Origin: an uncultured Pseudomonadota bacterium
GTDB taxonomy: Bacteria; Pseudomonadota; Gammaproteobacteria; Burkholderiales; CAIKXV01
Assembly (NCBI GenBank): GCA_903831455.1
Contig: CAIKXV010000289.1
Coordinates: forward strand, 1 to 47,773
DNA length: 47,773 nt
Direction: 5' to 3'
The notes beneath the pieces are model-generated. The model had not been told where the DNA came from, did not search any database, and saw only the letters and a program-made list of their open reading frames with translations. Shown here in pieces: positions 16,362 to 24,995 of this stretch (its first letter is position 1; each line of letters opens with the position of its first letter). Both the position numbers and the translations under genes were made by a program.

Positions 16362-17360
16362 ATGCCCGCCAAGCCCCAGCGCCTCCACGTCCACTTCGAG
16401 AGCAACCGCGGCAAGCCGCGCATCTTCCAGGTACACCCGGAAGACGTGAAGGCCGCCTGCCGGCGGCACCCCGAACTGGCCCGGCGCCTGCGCATCACCG
16501 TGGGCTTCGACCGCGAGATCCTCGCCGACGCGTTGCAGACCGCCGACCTGATGGTCAACTCCGACCCGCCGCGCGAGGACCTGCGGGCGATGGCGCCTCG
16601 ACTGCGCTGGATCCAGACCACCGGTGCCGGCATCGACGGCCTGCTGCCGCTCGACTGGCTGCCCGAGGGCGTGACGCTCACCAACAACAGCGGCGCGCAT
16701 GCCGCCAAGGCGCAGGACTCCGGCGCGATGGGCCTGCTCATGCTCAACGCCGGCGTGCCGCGGCTCGCCGGCGCGCAGCGCGAGCACCGCTGGCAGCCGG
16801 TGTACTCCACCCCGATCGCGGGCAAGACAGCGGTCGTCATCGGCTACGGCGACGTCGGCGCCGCGGTGGGTCGTGCTGCGCGGCGGCTGGGCGTGAAGGT
16901 GATCGCCGTCACCCGCAGCGGAGACGTGCGGGCGCCTGCCGACGAGGCAGTGCCGGTGTCGCGGCTGTCGCGCGTGATCGGCCGGGCGGACTTCGTCGTG
17001 GTCGCCACGCCGCTGACCCCGCTCACCCGGGGGCTGCTCGACGCCGCGATGCTCGCGCGCATGAAACCGGGCGCCGGCCTGCTCAACATCGGCCGTGCGG
17101 CAGTGGTCGACTACGACGCCCTGCGCAGTCGGCTGGCCAGCGGCGCCATCGGCGGCGCGGTGCTCGACGTGTTCACGCCCGAACCGCTGCCGGCCGATTC
17201 GCCGCTGTGGGACACGCCGGGGCTCACCGTGCTGCCGCACATCACCTGCGACGATCCCCGCTACATCGCGCACCTGCTCGATTTCTGGTTCGCCAACCTG
17301 CGCCGCCTGCTCGCAGGGCGGCGGCTCGCCAACATCGTCGATCCCCTGCGCGGCTACTAG
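16362..17360 (+). CDS. D-2-hydroxyacid dehydrogenase (NAD-dependent)
   Basis: 332 residues of the D-isomer-specific 2-hydroxyacid dehydrogenase family. The nucleotide-binding loop is GYGDVG (161-166). The catalytic Arg-Glu-His set is complete: R245 in NIGRAAVVD, E274 in FTPEPLP and H293 in LPHITCDD. The substrate-binding loop reads TTGAGIDGLL. It interconverts a 2-oxoacid and a D-2-hydroxyacid with NAD(P)H in the cytosol; acting on a pathway oxoacid such as a pyruvate or glyoxylate derivative is an inference. No ribosome binding site precedes the ATG. The next gene follows after 24 bases. Confidence 0.9.
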   Translation: MPAKPQRLHVHFESNRGKPRIFQVHPEDVKAACRRHPELARRLRITVGFDREILADALQTADLMVNSDPPREDLRAMAPRLRWIQTTGAGIDGLLPLDWLPEGVTLTNNSGAHAAKAQDSGAMGLLMLNAGVPRLAGAQREHRWQPVYSTPIAGKTAVVIGYGDVGAAVGRAARRLGVKVIAVTRSGDVRAPADEAVPVSRLSRVIGRADFVVVATPLTPLTRGLLDAAMLARMKPGAGLLNIGRAAVVDYDALRSRLASGAIGGAVLDVFTPEPLPADSPLWDTPGLTVLPHITCDDPRYIAHLLDFWFANLRRLLAGRRLANIVDPLRGY

Positions 17361-17384
17361 CGCGCACGCATCGGAGCCTCGCGC

Positions 17385-17783
17385 ATGGCCACCCCCCTGT
17401 TCCACATGGTCTCCGGCGCCCCCGATCCGGTGGCGCCCTTCAGCCACGCCGTGGAGGCGGACGGCTGGGTCTTCGTCACCGGCCAGATGCCCTTCGAGGG
17501 CCTGGCCAACGACTCCTCCTACCCGGAGGGCATCGAGGCGCAGACCCACCAGGTGATGCGCAACCTGCGCACGGTCCTGCAGGGCATCGGCCTCGACCTC
17601 GAGCACGTGGTGCAGGTCCGCGTATTCCTGCGCGAGTTCGACGCCCACTACGCGGCGATGAACGCGGTCTACGCCAGCTACTTCCCCGCGGGTCGCCGCC
17701 CGGCCCGCACCTGCGTCGGCGTGACCGGGCTCGCGCGCGGGGCGCTGGTCGAGATCGACATGGTCGCCCGGCGCCCGGCGTGA
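17385..17783 (+). CDS. RidA/YjgF family protein (second in the cluster)
   Basis: 132 residues, the classical RidA length. Key parts: FSHAVEADGWVFVTGQMPF, HQVMRNLRTVLQGIGLDLEHVVQVRVFL and FPAGRRPARTCVGV, whose Arg in RPARTC is the expected carboxylate-binding residue. Likely an imine deaminase or related hydrolase acting as a trimer in the cytoplasm. A GGAG lies nine bases before the ATG, and the gap to the hydroxyacid dehydrogenase is 24 bases, so the two form one unit. Two different RidA proteins in one pathway suggest two unstable enamine/imine or enol intermediates. Confidence 0.92.
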   Translation: MATPLFHMVSGAPDPVAPFSHAVEADGWVFVTGQMPFEGLANDSSYPEGIEAQTHQVMRNLRTVLQGIGLDLEHVVQVRVFLREFDAHYAAMNAVYASYFPAGRRPARTCVGVTGLARGALVEIDMVARRPA

Positions 17784-17825
17784 GCAACGGGCGCGCGGAA
17801 CCCACCTTCGGCCCTGCGAGCCGCA

Positions 17826-17840
17826 ATCCTCGCCGAGGAT
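17826..17840. promoter_or_regulatory. Near-perfect palindrome upstream of the VOC gene
   Basis: ATCCTCG-C-CGAGGAT has 7-base arms around one central base, in a 253-base gap (17784-18036). It could be an operator for a regulator of the downstream VOC gene or a small hairpin after the RidA gene. The rest of the gap is a pyrimidine-rich, G-poor tract that runs up to the ATG at 18037 with no ribosome binding site, again a possible Rho-loading region. Confidence 0.3.
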
Positions 17841-18036
17841 CTCCCAACCGATCCTGAATCGCCCCCGACCCGCCGCAGCCCCCGCGCGCGCCCGGGCCGT
17901 CGCGCCTGCGGCCACCCCGTCTTCGCCCCCTGTCGTCACTGCCCGTCGCCAGTATCCGTCGTCGGTCCCTGCCGCTACCCTCGCGCCGCCGCGGCCCGCC
18001 GTCACCACCCTCGCTTCGCTGTCGCCTCGCCCTCCG

Positions 18037-18951
18037 ATGCTTGCCCGCCTCCCCGTCCACACCGCCCAGCTGCCTGAAGCCGGCACGCTCAATCTCGACC
18101 ACATCGCGCACTTCGTGCCCGACCGCGAGGCCGCCGCCGATGCGCTCGCGCGGCTGGGGTTCACCACCACGCCGTTCTCCGAGCAGTCGCACCGCACCCG
18201 CCCCGACGCGCCGGTCGAGCCCGCCGGCACCGGCAATCGCTGCGTGATGCTGGAGCGCGGCTACCTCGAGTTCCTGACTCCGTTCGCCGACACGCCGATC
18301 GCCGCGCAGCTGCGCGTGGCGATCGGCCGCTACACCGGCGTACACCTCATCGCCTACGGCAGCGCCGATGCGCAGGCCGATCACCATCGGCTCGAGGCCG
18401 AGGGCTTCGCGCCGCCGGACCCGGTGCGGCTGCAGCGCGAGGTCGACACCGGGGAGGGGACGATGACGGTGCGTTTCACCGTGACCCGCACCGCCCCGGG
18501 ATGCATGCCCGAGGGGCGCATCCAGTTCTGCCAGCATCACTCCCCGGAGGGGGTGTGGCAGACCCGCTGGCTCGCGCACCCGAACGCGCTGCGCGAACTC
18601 AGGGCCGTGCATCTGTGCGTCTCCGACCCGGAGGAGGCCGCGCAGCGTTACGCGCGCTATGCGGGCATCCCGCTCCAGCCGCTGCCCGCCGGTCGCGGAC
18701 GCGGCTACGTCCAGCAGACGGCCCGCGGCCGGCTGGTCGTCTGCGACGCGGCGCGGCTCGACGACCTGCTCGGAATCGAGCCGCCCGCCTTGCCGTGGAT
18801 CGGCGCCGCGGAACTGGCGTCGGCCGATCCGGCCCGCACCGCGACCGTGCTGCGCGACGGTGGCTACGTGCCTGTCCCGTTGCAGGACGGGCGGGCCAGG
18901 GTCGACCTGCCGGATGCGCTGGGCGGCGTGCTCGTGCTCGCCCGCGACTGA
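18037..18951 (+). CDS. VOC-family (glyoxalase-like) two-domain protein
   Basis: 304 residues. An N-terminal glyoxalase-like module begins with LNLDHIAHFVPDREAAADALARLGF (about 19-45) and continues past CVMLERGYLEFLTPF. A second, weaker module starts near RAVHLCVSDPEEAAQRYARYAG (about 190). This matches the PF13468-like glyoxalase proteins of unknown function better than extradiol dioxygenases. A possible metal site is H in DHIAHFV with E in YLEFL. It has no ribosome binding site upstream and overlaps the next gene by one base (TGATG). Whether it is a pathway enzyme or a stray neighbour is not clear. Confidence 0.8.
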   Translation: MLARLPVHTAQLPEAGTLNLDHIAHFVPDREAAADALARLGFTTTPFSEQSHRTRPDAPVEPAGTGNRCVMLERGYLEFLTPFADTPIAAQLRVAIGRYTGVHLIAYGSADAQADHHRLEAEGFAPPDPVRLQREVDTGEGTMTVRFTVTRTAPGCMPEGRIQFCQHHSPEGVWQTRWLAHPNALRELRAVHLCVSDPEEAAQRYARYAGIPLQPLPAGRGRGYVQQTARGRLVVCDAARLDDLLGIEPPALPWIGAAELASADPARTATVLRDGGYVPVPLQDGRARVDLPDALGGVLVLARD

Positions 18952-19382
18952 TGCATCCGGTGCCGCTGCCTCGGGGACGCACGACCGGCGCATGGCTGCT
19001 CGCCGCCGGCCTCGCCGTGCTGGTGCTGGCCGGTGCCTGGCAGCGCGAACGCATCGAACTGCCCACGCATGCACGGCGAGTGCCCGCCGAGGTCGTCGCG
19101 ATCGAGCAGCGCGTACAACGGGGCTCCGACTACGACGAGACCCTCTACGCGTCGCGTGTACGCTACACGGCGATCGACGGACGCGCGGTCGAGTTCGTCG
19201 CCGACGTCTGGTCGGCGACGCCGCTGCATCGACTCGGCGATCCGGTGCACGTGCTGGTCGACACCCGACAGGACGTGGCTGTGCTCGACACCCGCGAGAC
19301 CCTGTATGGCGCGTTTCTCGCGCTCGCCGGGGTGGGCATCGCGCTCATGCTCGCCGGCCTGCGGGCCTGGCGACACGGCTGA
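18951..19382 (+). CDS. DUF3592 membrane protein
   Basis: 143 residues with two transmembrane segments, near residues 10-28 (AWLLAAGLAVLVLAG) and 115-137 (YGAFLALAGVGIALMLAGL). The stretch between holds a beta-rich soluble part containing VEFVADVWSATPLHRLGDPVHVLVD, typical of DUF3592 proteins. The start overlaps the VOC stop (TGATG), so the two are translationally coupled. Function is not known. It ends the plus-strand cluster and converges on the Bug gene at 19493. Confidence 0.75.
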   Translation: MHPVPLPRGRTTGAWLLAAGLAVLVLAGAWQRERIELPTHARRVPAEVVAIEQRVQRGSDYDETLYASRVRYTAIDGRAVEFVADVWSATPLHRLGDPVHVLVDTRQDVAVLDTRETLYGAFLALAGVGIALMLAGLRAWRHG

Positions 19383-19492
19383 ACGACGCCGCTGCCGCGG
19401 CTGCCTCTCGCCTGCACGCCCGCAGGGGCACGCGCCCCGCCGCGCTCCACGCGACGGCCCGCGTCAGCCGTTCGCGTGGCAGCGCGTCCCGC

Positions 19493-20536
19493 TCAGTCCG
19501 CCTTCACGCCCGCATCGCGGACCACCCGCGCCCAGCGCTGCGACTCCGCGCGCATGAACTCCCCGAATTCAGCCGGGCTGGCGGAGAGCAGCACATCGGT
19601 GGCGCCGGTGGCGAAGCGCTCGCGCACCTCGGGTACCGGCAGCGCCGCGGCGATCGCCGCATGCAGGCGCCGGATCGCCTCGGGAGGCGTGCCAGTGGGG
19701 ACCAGCAGTCCCTGCCAGCTGCTCGACACGATATCCATGCCCTGCTCGCGCAGGGTGGGGACCGCCGGGTAGGCGGGGAGGCGCTTCGCGGTGGTGACCG
19801 CGAGCGGCCGCAGCTTGCCCGCGGCGACGAACCCCACGACCGAGGTCAGCGTCTGGATGGTGATGGTGACCTGCCCCGCCACGACATCGCTCACCGCCTG
19901 GCCTGCGCCGGACTTGTACGGGATATGAACCATCTTCAGGCCCGCCTGTCCCGCGAGCAGTTCCATCTGCAGGTGGCTCAGGCTGCCCGGCCCCGCCGAC
20001 GCGTAGTTGAGTTCACCCGGCCGGGCGCGCGCGAAAGCGATCAGTTCCTTCACGCTGCGTACCGGCAGCGACGGATGCACCAGCAGCATCGTGGTGGTGT
20101 CCGACACCAGCCCGACCGGCGCGAGGTCGCGCAGCGGATCGACCTTGAGGCTTGCCCCGAACACGTGGGGATTGACCGCCAGCGTCCCCACGTTGCCCAG
20201 GAAGACCGCGTAGCCATCGGGCGCCGCGCGCGCCGCGGTCTCCAGCCCGAGGTTGCCACCGGCCCCCGCGCGGTTCTCGACCACCACCGGCTGGCCCAGG
20301 TTGTCCTGCAGGCGCGGGGCGATGATCCGGGCGACGAAATCGGAGGCGCCTCCCGCTCCGAAAGGCACGATCATGCGCAGCGGACGCGCCGGCCACGACT
20401 GCGCCTGCGCCAGGGGGGCGAGCAGCGCGAGGCCCAGCGTGGCGAGCACCCAGGACCCGGCAACCCGGCCGGCGGACCACCGCCCGGTCTGCGCGGGATC
20501 GATGGCAACAGGGGAAGCGTGCAACGGGATCATCAT
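19493..20536 (-). CDS. Bug-family tripartite tricarboxylate transporter substrate-binding receptor
   Basis: 347-residue periplasmic receptor. Signal peptide core VLATLGLALLAPLAQAQ, then WPARPLRMIVPFGAGGASD, VENRAGAGGNLG, APDGYAVF, HIPYKSGAGQAV and the C-terminal RWARVVRDAGVKAD. The start is the ATG at 20534-20536, with GAGG six bases upstream; the adjacent ATG one codon later is an equal alternative. A strong 10-base-pair hairpin lies 14 bases ahead of the ribosome binding site. It is the last gene of the long minus-strand run and follows another Bug gene after 357 bases. Confidence 0.93.
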   Translation of the reverse strand: MMIPLHASPVAIDPAQTGRWSAGRVAGSWVLATLGLALLAPLAQAQSWPARPLRMIVPFGAGGASDFVARIIAPRLQDNLGQPVVVENRAGAGGNLGLETAARAAPDGYAVFLGNVGTLAVNPHVFGASLKVDPLRDLAPVGLVSDTTTMLLVHPSLPVRSVKELIAFARARPGELNYASAGPGSLSHLQMELLAGQAGLKMVHIPYKSGAGQAVSDVVAGQVTITIQTLTSVVGFVAAGKLRPLAVTTAKRLPAYPAVPTLREQGMDIVSSSWQGLLVPTGTPPEAIRRLHAAIAAALPVPEVRERFATGATDVLLSASPAEFGEFMRAESQRWARVVRDAGVKAD

Positions 20537-20893
20537 CTTCAACCTCATCGGTGGGAACGAGGCACCCGACCCGGATCGTCGGGTGCCGTGCTGGAACTGG
20601 AACGCCGCCGCACGCGGCAAGGGTGACGCACGGCAGCCGGGCGCACGGATGCAAGCACGCCCCGTGCCATTCGGGCATCCCGGGGGGTCAACTCGCCGAC
20701 GGCCGCACGCTCGATTGCCCGCGCAGTCCCCCTTCGATCCGCACCCGGCCACGGCTGGCGCCTGGCGGCCGCGGGCGGACTGTCGCCGGTTCGGCCGATC
20801 CGGCCCCGGCACGGGTGCAGCCTGCCGGCCGCGGGCGGCCACCCCGCGCGCGGGTACCGGGCATGGATTCACGACGACCGCTCCTGCCACGAC
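20537..20893. other. Intergenic region between two Bug genes
   Basis: 357 bases, very GC-rich, with many short C/G repeats (CCGGCCGCGGGCGG-like strings near 20770-20840). Apart from the hairpin at 20561-20587 no gene, promoter hexamers or terminator with a U-tract could be recognised. Confidence 0.5.
20561..20587 (-). promoter_or_regulatory. Strong hairpin in the 5' leader of the Bug gene
   Basis: GGCACCCGAC / GTCGGGTGCC form a perfect 10-base stem around a 7-base loop, ending 14 bases before the ribosome binding site of the gene at 19493-20536. No U-tract follows on the minus strand. It may protect or regulate the leader, bind a dimeric regulator as DNA, or help end transcription arriving from the upstream Bug gene. 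Confidence 0.45.
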
Positions 20894-22006
20894 TCAGAGT
20901 TCCGCGCGGATTCCCGCGCCCTTGACGATCCGCCGATAGAGTTCGATGTCCCGGCGGATCTCGGCGGCGAACTGCTCGGCACTGCCGGGCGCGGTCTCGT
21001 ACCCCAGTTCGGCGAAGCGCCGCAGCAGTTCCGGCGACCGCAGCGCGGTATTGACCTCGCGATTGAGTCGCTCGACGATCTCGCGCGGCAGACCTGCGGG
21101 CCCCACCAGCCCGAACCAGGGCGACACCTCGAAGCCGGGCAGCCCCGACTCGGCCACGGTCGGGATATCCGGCGCGGTCGGCGACCGTCGCGAGGTGGTG
21201 ATCGCCAGCGCTCGCATGCGACCGGCCTTCGCGTGGGCGAGCGCGAGGCCCATGTCGGCCATCATCAGATCCACGCTGCCGGCAATCACCTCCGTGAGCG
21301 CAGGCGCCGTGCCCTTGAACGGGATATGCACGATGCGCGTACCCGCGCTGGCGTTGAACCACTCCGCCGCCAGGCTGGACATGCTGCCCACGCCCGAGGA
21401 GCCGTAGTTCAGGTAGCCCGGCTTCGTGCGAGCCATCGCGACGAGTTCCTTCACGTTGCGCGCGGGCACGCGCGGGTTGACGACCAGCAGGTAGGGCACG
21501 CGGGCGATATTCGCCACGGGGGAGAAATCCCGCAGCGGATCGTAGGGCAGCTTCGCGTACAGGCTGGGGGCGACCGCCAGGTTGCTGGAGCCGCCCATCG
21601 CGAGCGTGTAGCCGTCCGCAGGCGAGCGGGCCGTCGCCTCGGCACCGATGGTGCCGCCCGCGCCACCGCGGTTGTCGATGATCGCCGGCTGGCCGAAGGC
21701 CTCGCCGAACCGCGCGCCGATCAGGCGGGCCAGCACGTCGTTGGGACCGCCGGGCGCGAAGGGGACGATGATGCGGATCGGCCGAGCCGGCCAGGCCGTC
21801 TGCGCCCATGCCGACGGGAGCAACCCCGCTGCCAGCGCCGCGACCAGCCCGGACAGCACTCCCGCCGCCACCGCCGGCGCGCACGTCCGTCGGGCACGCC
21901 GATCCGAGGGCGGCCGCCGGCCCGGAGGCATCCGAGCCCCCCGGGCGGACGACGGGCGATGGAGTCGAGCCCGAGTGGACGGGCGATTCGGCAGCGGGAC
22001 GGGCAT
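20894..22006 (-). CDS. Bug-family tripartite tricarboxylate transporter substrate-binding receptor
   Basis: 370-residue periplasmic receptor. A basic lead (RRARRT) and the hydrophobic core GVLSGLVAALAAGLL with cleavage after SAWAQ precede WPARPIRIIVPFAPGGPND, IDNRGGAGGTIG, SPADGYTL, HIPFKGTAPAL and the C-terminal RIVKGAGIRAEL. The ATG at 22004-22006 was chosen because GGAG lies six bases upstream; an ATG at 21929-21931 would give a more usual signal peptide length. It lies 231 bases after the ThDP enzyme gene on the same strand, suggesting it delivers the substrate of that enzyme or of its neighbours. Confidence 0.92.
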   Translation of the reverse strand: MPVPLPNRPSTRARLHRPSSARGARMPPGRRPPSDRRARRTCAPAVAAGVLSGLVAALAAGLLPSAWAQTAWPARPIRIIVPFAPGGPNDVLARLIGARFGEAFGQPAIIDNRGGAGGTIGAEATARSPADGYTLAMGGSSNLAVAPSLYAKLPYDPLRDFSPVANIARVPYLLVVNPRVPARNVKELVAMARTKPGYLNYGSSGVGSMSSLAAEWFNASAGTRIVHIPFKGTAPALTEVIAGSVDLMMADMGLALAHAKAGRMRALAITTSRRSPTAPDIPTVAESGLPGFEVSPWFGLVGPAGLPREIVERLNREVNTALRSPELLRRFAELGYETAPGSAEQFAAEIRRDIELYRRIVKGAGIRAEL

Positions 22007-22237
22007 CCGGTTCTCCGGGACTGGCGGTGGCATGTCATCCATGCATCAACCGTACCACTGCCCGCTCCCCTGCCCGGGCGCGCCGGCGTCTGCCCGTGCG
22101 CGAGCCCCCTGTCGAGACCCGGCGACGGACCCCGCGCCCGCCGCGCGTGCGCGGCGAGTGCGCTGCCACGACGGCCACGCACGCCATCCTTCGCAGCGCG
22201 CCGGCCGCGCGGCGCGGCCGGCGCCGACCCGGCGAGG

Positions 22238-23854
22238 TCAGAGCTCGCGGATGATGTCGAACTGCCGTGCGTAGCCGGAGGGGTCGATGCGCGCGACGAG
22301 CAGCGTGGACTGGTCGCGACGCGCGAGTGCCGCCGCCAGTTCGCGGCGGTAGTCGACCGCGTTGTCCACCTCGGCGCAGGCCAGGCCGAAGGCGCGCGCC
22401 AGATCGGGATAGGACGGGGACGGGAAGTCCAGCCCATGGACGCTCTTGCCCAGCTTGGACTGCTTGACCGAGATCAGGCTGTGGCCGCCGTCGGCGAAGA
22501 TCACGTAGACGATGCCCAGCCGCCGGCTCGCACCGGTCACCAGTTCCTGCACCCGCATCAGGAATCCGGCATCGCCGCACAGGCACAGCACCGGCCGCTG
22601 GGGCGAGGCGAGCGCGACCGCCTGGGCCGCCGGCACGCAGAAGCCCATGGTGGCCAGGCCGTTCGACATCAGGAAGTCGCGGGGGGCGAGCGCGTCCCAC
22701 AGCTCGACCGAGATCAGCTTGTTCGCGCCCACGTCGGTGACGACCACGGTGTCGCGCGGGGCCACCTCGCGGGCGGCGAGCACGACCTCGTTGGGCGAGA
22801 ATCCCTCCACCGGCACCGCCAGCTGCTCGCGCACCGACAGCCGGTGCCCGCTGGCCTCCTCGGCGGACCATAGCGAGCGCTCCGCCGCGGGCCGGGCCGT
22901 CACGGCCGAGGCCAGCGCAGCGAGCGATGGGCCGAGATCACCGATCAGTTCGGTCTCCGCGGCGGCGGTCTGCTCGACGTTGGGCACGCTGTCGATCCAC
23001 AGCGCCGGTACCGGCAGCGGCCACGGCCGGGGCAACAGTTCCACCGGGTCGAATCCGGCGAACACCAGGTAGTCGCAGCGCTCGATCAGCGCCTGCTCGA
23101 GCTTGCCACCCATGAACACGCCCGCGCACCACGGATCGTCGGCCGCGATCGCGCCCTTCGCCTTGGCCGAGGTGAGTACCGGCGCGCGCAGGGCGGCGGC
23201 GAACCGCGCCAGCTCCCCGGCGGGCAGGCCAAGCGCACCGATGCCCGCCAGCACGAGCGGGCGACGCGCCTGTGCGAGGCGGGCTGCCGCGGCGGACACC
23301 GCCTCCACGCCCGCGCGTGGCACCGGCGCCGGACGCGTGAGCACGAGGTCCGCCCCGGGGCGTCCGGCCACGTTGTTGGGAAAATCGACGAACACCGGAC
23401 CCGGCCGATCGGAGAGCGCGGTGCGGAAGGCCCGGCGCATCGCGGTCGCCCAGGTGTCCTCGTGCAGCGTGATCTGGGCCTTGGTGACCGGACGCATCAT
23501 CGCCAGGTGGTCGAACTGCTGGCGCAGGGCGACCTCATGCACGCCCGGCCGGTAGCGATCGGCGAAGGCGATCACCGGGAGCCGGTCGAGCGCCGCATGG
23601 GCGAGGCCGTTGGCCAGGTTGGACACGCCGGGGCCGATCGCCGAGAGCGCGACGCCAACCGTCCCGGTGCGCTCGCCGTAGATACCCGCGGCGATGACCG
23701 CCGCGGTCTCGTGCTGCGTGAGCACGAAGTCGATCCCGTGCGCCGAGCTGGCGCTCACCAGTTCCGCGGTCGCACCGCCACCGGGAATGCCGAAGATCCG
23801 GTCCACGCCCGCCTGCCGCAGCGCGGCGAGCACCTGTTCGGCGATCGTCTTCAT
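22238..23854 (-). CDS. Thiamine-diphosphate-dependent enzyme, acetolactate-synthase-like
   Basis: 538 residues with the three domains of the ALS/benzoylformate decarboxylase family: N-terminal pyrimidine-binding domain with catalytic E49 in TQHETAAV, a central domain, and a C-terminal pyrophosphate-binding domain (LCGDAGFLMRVQEL followed by FADGG). The usual metal-binding Asn-Asn is replaced by Ala-Asp, seen in some family members. No FAD-site judgement is possible by eye. It could decarboxylate a 2-oxoacid or join it to an aldehyde. It precedes two Bug receptor genes and follows an SDR gene by 137 bases, which suggests a catabolic role and argues against branched-chain amino acid synthesis; no regulatory IlvN-type subunit is present. 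Confidence 0.88.
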   Translation of the reverse strand: MKTIAEQVLAALRQAGVDRIFGIPGGGATAELVSASSAHGIDFVLTQHETAAVIAAGIYGERTGTVGVALSAIGPGVSNLANGLAHAALDRLPVIAFADRYRPGVHEVALRQQFDHLAMMRPVTKAQITLHEDTWATAMRRAFRTALSDRPGPVFVDFPNNVAGRPGADLVLTRPAPVPRAGVEAVSAAAARLAQARRPLVLAGIGALGLPAGELARFAAALRAPVLTSAKAKGAIAADDPWCAGVFMGGKLEQALIERCDYLVFAGFDPVELLPRPWPLPVPALWIDSVPNVEQTAAAETELIGDLGPSLAALASAVTARPAAERSLWSAEEASGHRLSVREQLAVPVEGFSPNEVVLAAREVAPRDTVVVTDVGANKLISVELWDALAPRDFLMSNGLATMGFCVPAAQAVALASPQRPVLCLCGDAGFLMRVQELVTGASRRLGIVYVIFADGGHSLISVKQSKLGKSVHGLDFPSPSYPDLARAFGLACAEVDNAVDYRRELAAALARRDQSTLLVARIDPSGYARQFDIIREL

Positions 23855-23991
23855 CGCATGTCCCCTGCCCTGTGCGCGCGCCGCGCGCTGTGCGTCTGTC
23901 CGTGCGCGCCCGGTACGCCGCGCACCGTCCGTTGGTCAGCCGGGCGATCGTGGCTCGCCCCGGCTCGCCGTCGCTCGCGACGGGTCCTGCA

Positions 23992-24771
23992 CTACCAGGC
24001 GGTGGTACCGCCGTCGACCGGGATCACCGCCCCGGTGACGAACCGGCTGGCGTCGGAGGCGAGCCACACCGCCACCCCCTTGATGTCGGCATCCCCGCCG
24101 GGGTGACCCAGCGGGATTTCGCGATCGATCTTCTCCGGACGCGACTCGTACACCTTGCGATTGATGTCGGTGACGAAGAAACCCGGGCAGACCGCATTGA
24201 CGCGGATCTCGTGGCGCGCCCACTTGATCGCGAGGTCGCGGGTGAAGTTGACCAGCGCGCCCTTGCTCGAACCGTAGGCGATCGAGTTGTAGGCGTCCGG
24301 GTTGCGTCCCACCAGCCCGGCGATCGAGGCGATGTTGATGATGCTGCCGCGGCGCTGCCGGATCATCTCGCGGCCGAAGGCCTGGGCGAGCATGAACGGG
24401 GCGGTGATGTTGAGGTCGAACACCTGCTGCCAGCGTTCGAGCGGCATGTCCTCGACCGGCGCCACCCACGCGCGACCCGCATTGTTGACCAGGATGTCGC
24501 AGCCGCCGAAGCGCTCCATCACCTGGTCGTGCAGGGTCGCCACCTGCTCGGGACGGGATACGTCGCACGCGGCCGACATCACCTCGCCGCCCCAGCGGCG
24601 CAGTTGCGCCTCGGCGGCGGCGAGCCGCTCGGCCTTGCGCGCGCAGATCACCACCTTCGCGCCGAACTCGGCCAGCGCATCGGCCATCTGCAATCCCAGC
24701 CCCGTGGAGCCGCCGGTGACGACAGCCACGCGGCCGGTGAGGTCGAACAGGTCCTTCAGCGGTGTGCTCAT
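23992..24771 (-). CDS. Short-chain dehydrogenase/reductase (SDR)
   Basis: 259-residue classical SDR. TGGSTGLG cofactor loop (19-26), NNAG near 97, catalytic Ser in IINIASIAG, YxxxK as YGSSK, and the C-terminal PVDGGTTAW typical of FabG-like enzymes. The residues after the second strand (CARKAERL) favour NADP(H). It would oxidise a hydroxyl or reduce a keto group on a small substrate. No strong ribosome binding site precedes the ATG at 24769-24771. It begins after a terminator, so it probably has its own promoter and leads the SDR-ThDP-Bug-Bug unit. Confidence 0.92.
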   Translation of the reverse strand: MSTPLKDLFDLTGRVAVVTGGSTGLGLQMADALAEFGAKVVICARKAERLAAAEAQLRRWGGEVMSAACDVSRPEQVATLHDQVMERFGGCDILVNNAGRAWVAPVEDMPLERWQQVFDLNITAPFMLAQAFGREMIRQRRGSIINIASIAGLVGRNPDAYNSIAYGSSKGALVNFTRDLAIKWARHEIRVNAVCPGFFVTDINRKVYESRPEKIDREIPLGHPGGDADIKGVAVWLASDASRFVTGAVIPVDGGTTAW

Positions 24772-24951
24772 GGGCGGCCTGCCTGTGGATCGAGGGGAGT
24801 CGCCGTTGATCGGGCGACGGGGATGGATCGAACGAACCGCAAGGGATGTCGCGACTCTCAGGGGGGTGGATCAGGCCGGGATCCCGTCGGCGCGGTCGGT
24901 CCGCGACGGGGGTTCCCGGAGCCCGCGCCGGGGCGGGCGGCGCCATCGAAA

Positions 24952-24972
24952 ACGCCCGCACGAAGCGGGCGT
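24952..24972 (-). terminator. Rho-independent terminator after the 457-residue protein gene
   Basis: On the minus strand ACGCCCGC, loop TTCGT, GCGGGCGT, then TTTTC: an 8-base GC-rich stem followed by a short U-run. It begins 24 bases after the stop at 24996. It is the clearest intrinsic terminator in the window and separates this gene from the SDR gene downstream. Confidence 0.75.
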
Positions 24973-24995
24973 CACGAGCGGCGACCGGACGGCGC

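Noticed and set aside
15672-18236. An 854-codon minus-strand open frame across the hydroxyacid dehydrogenase and RidA genes
   Set aside because: The plus-strand genes beneath have complete catalytic motifs; the antisense product is His/Arg/Gly-rich without any domain.
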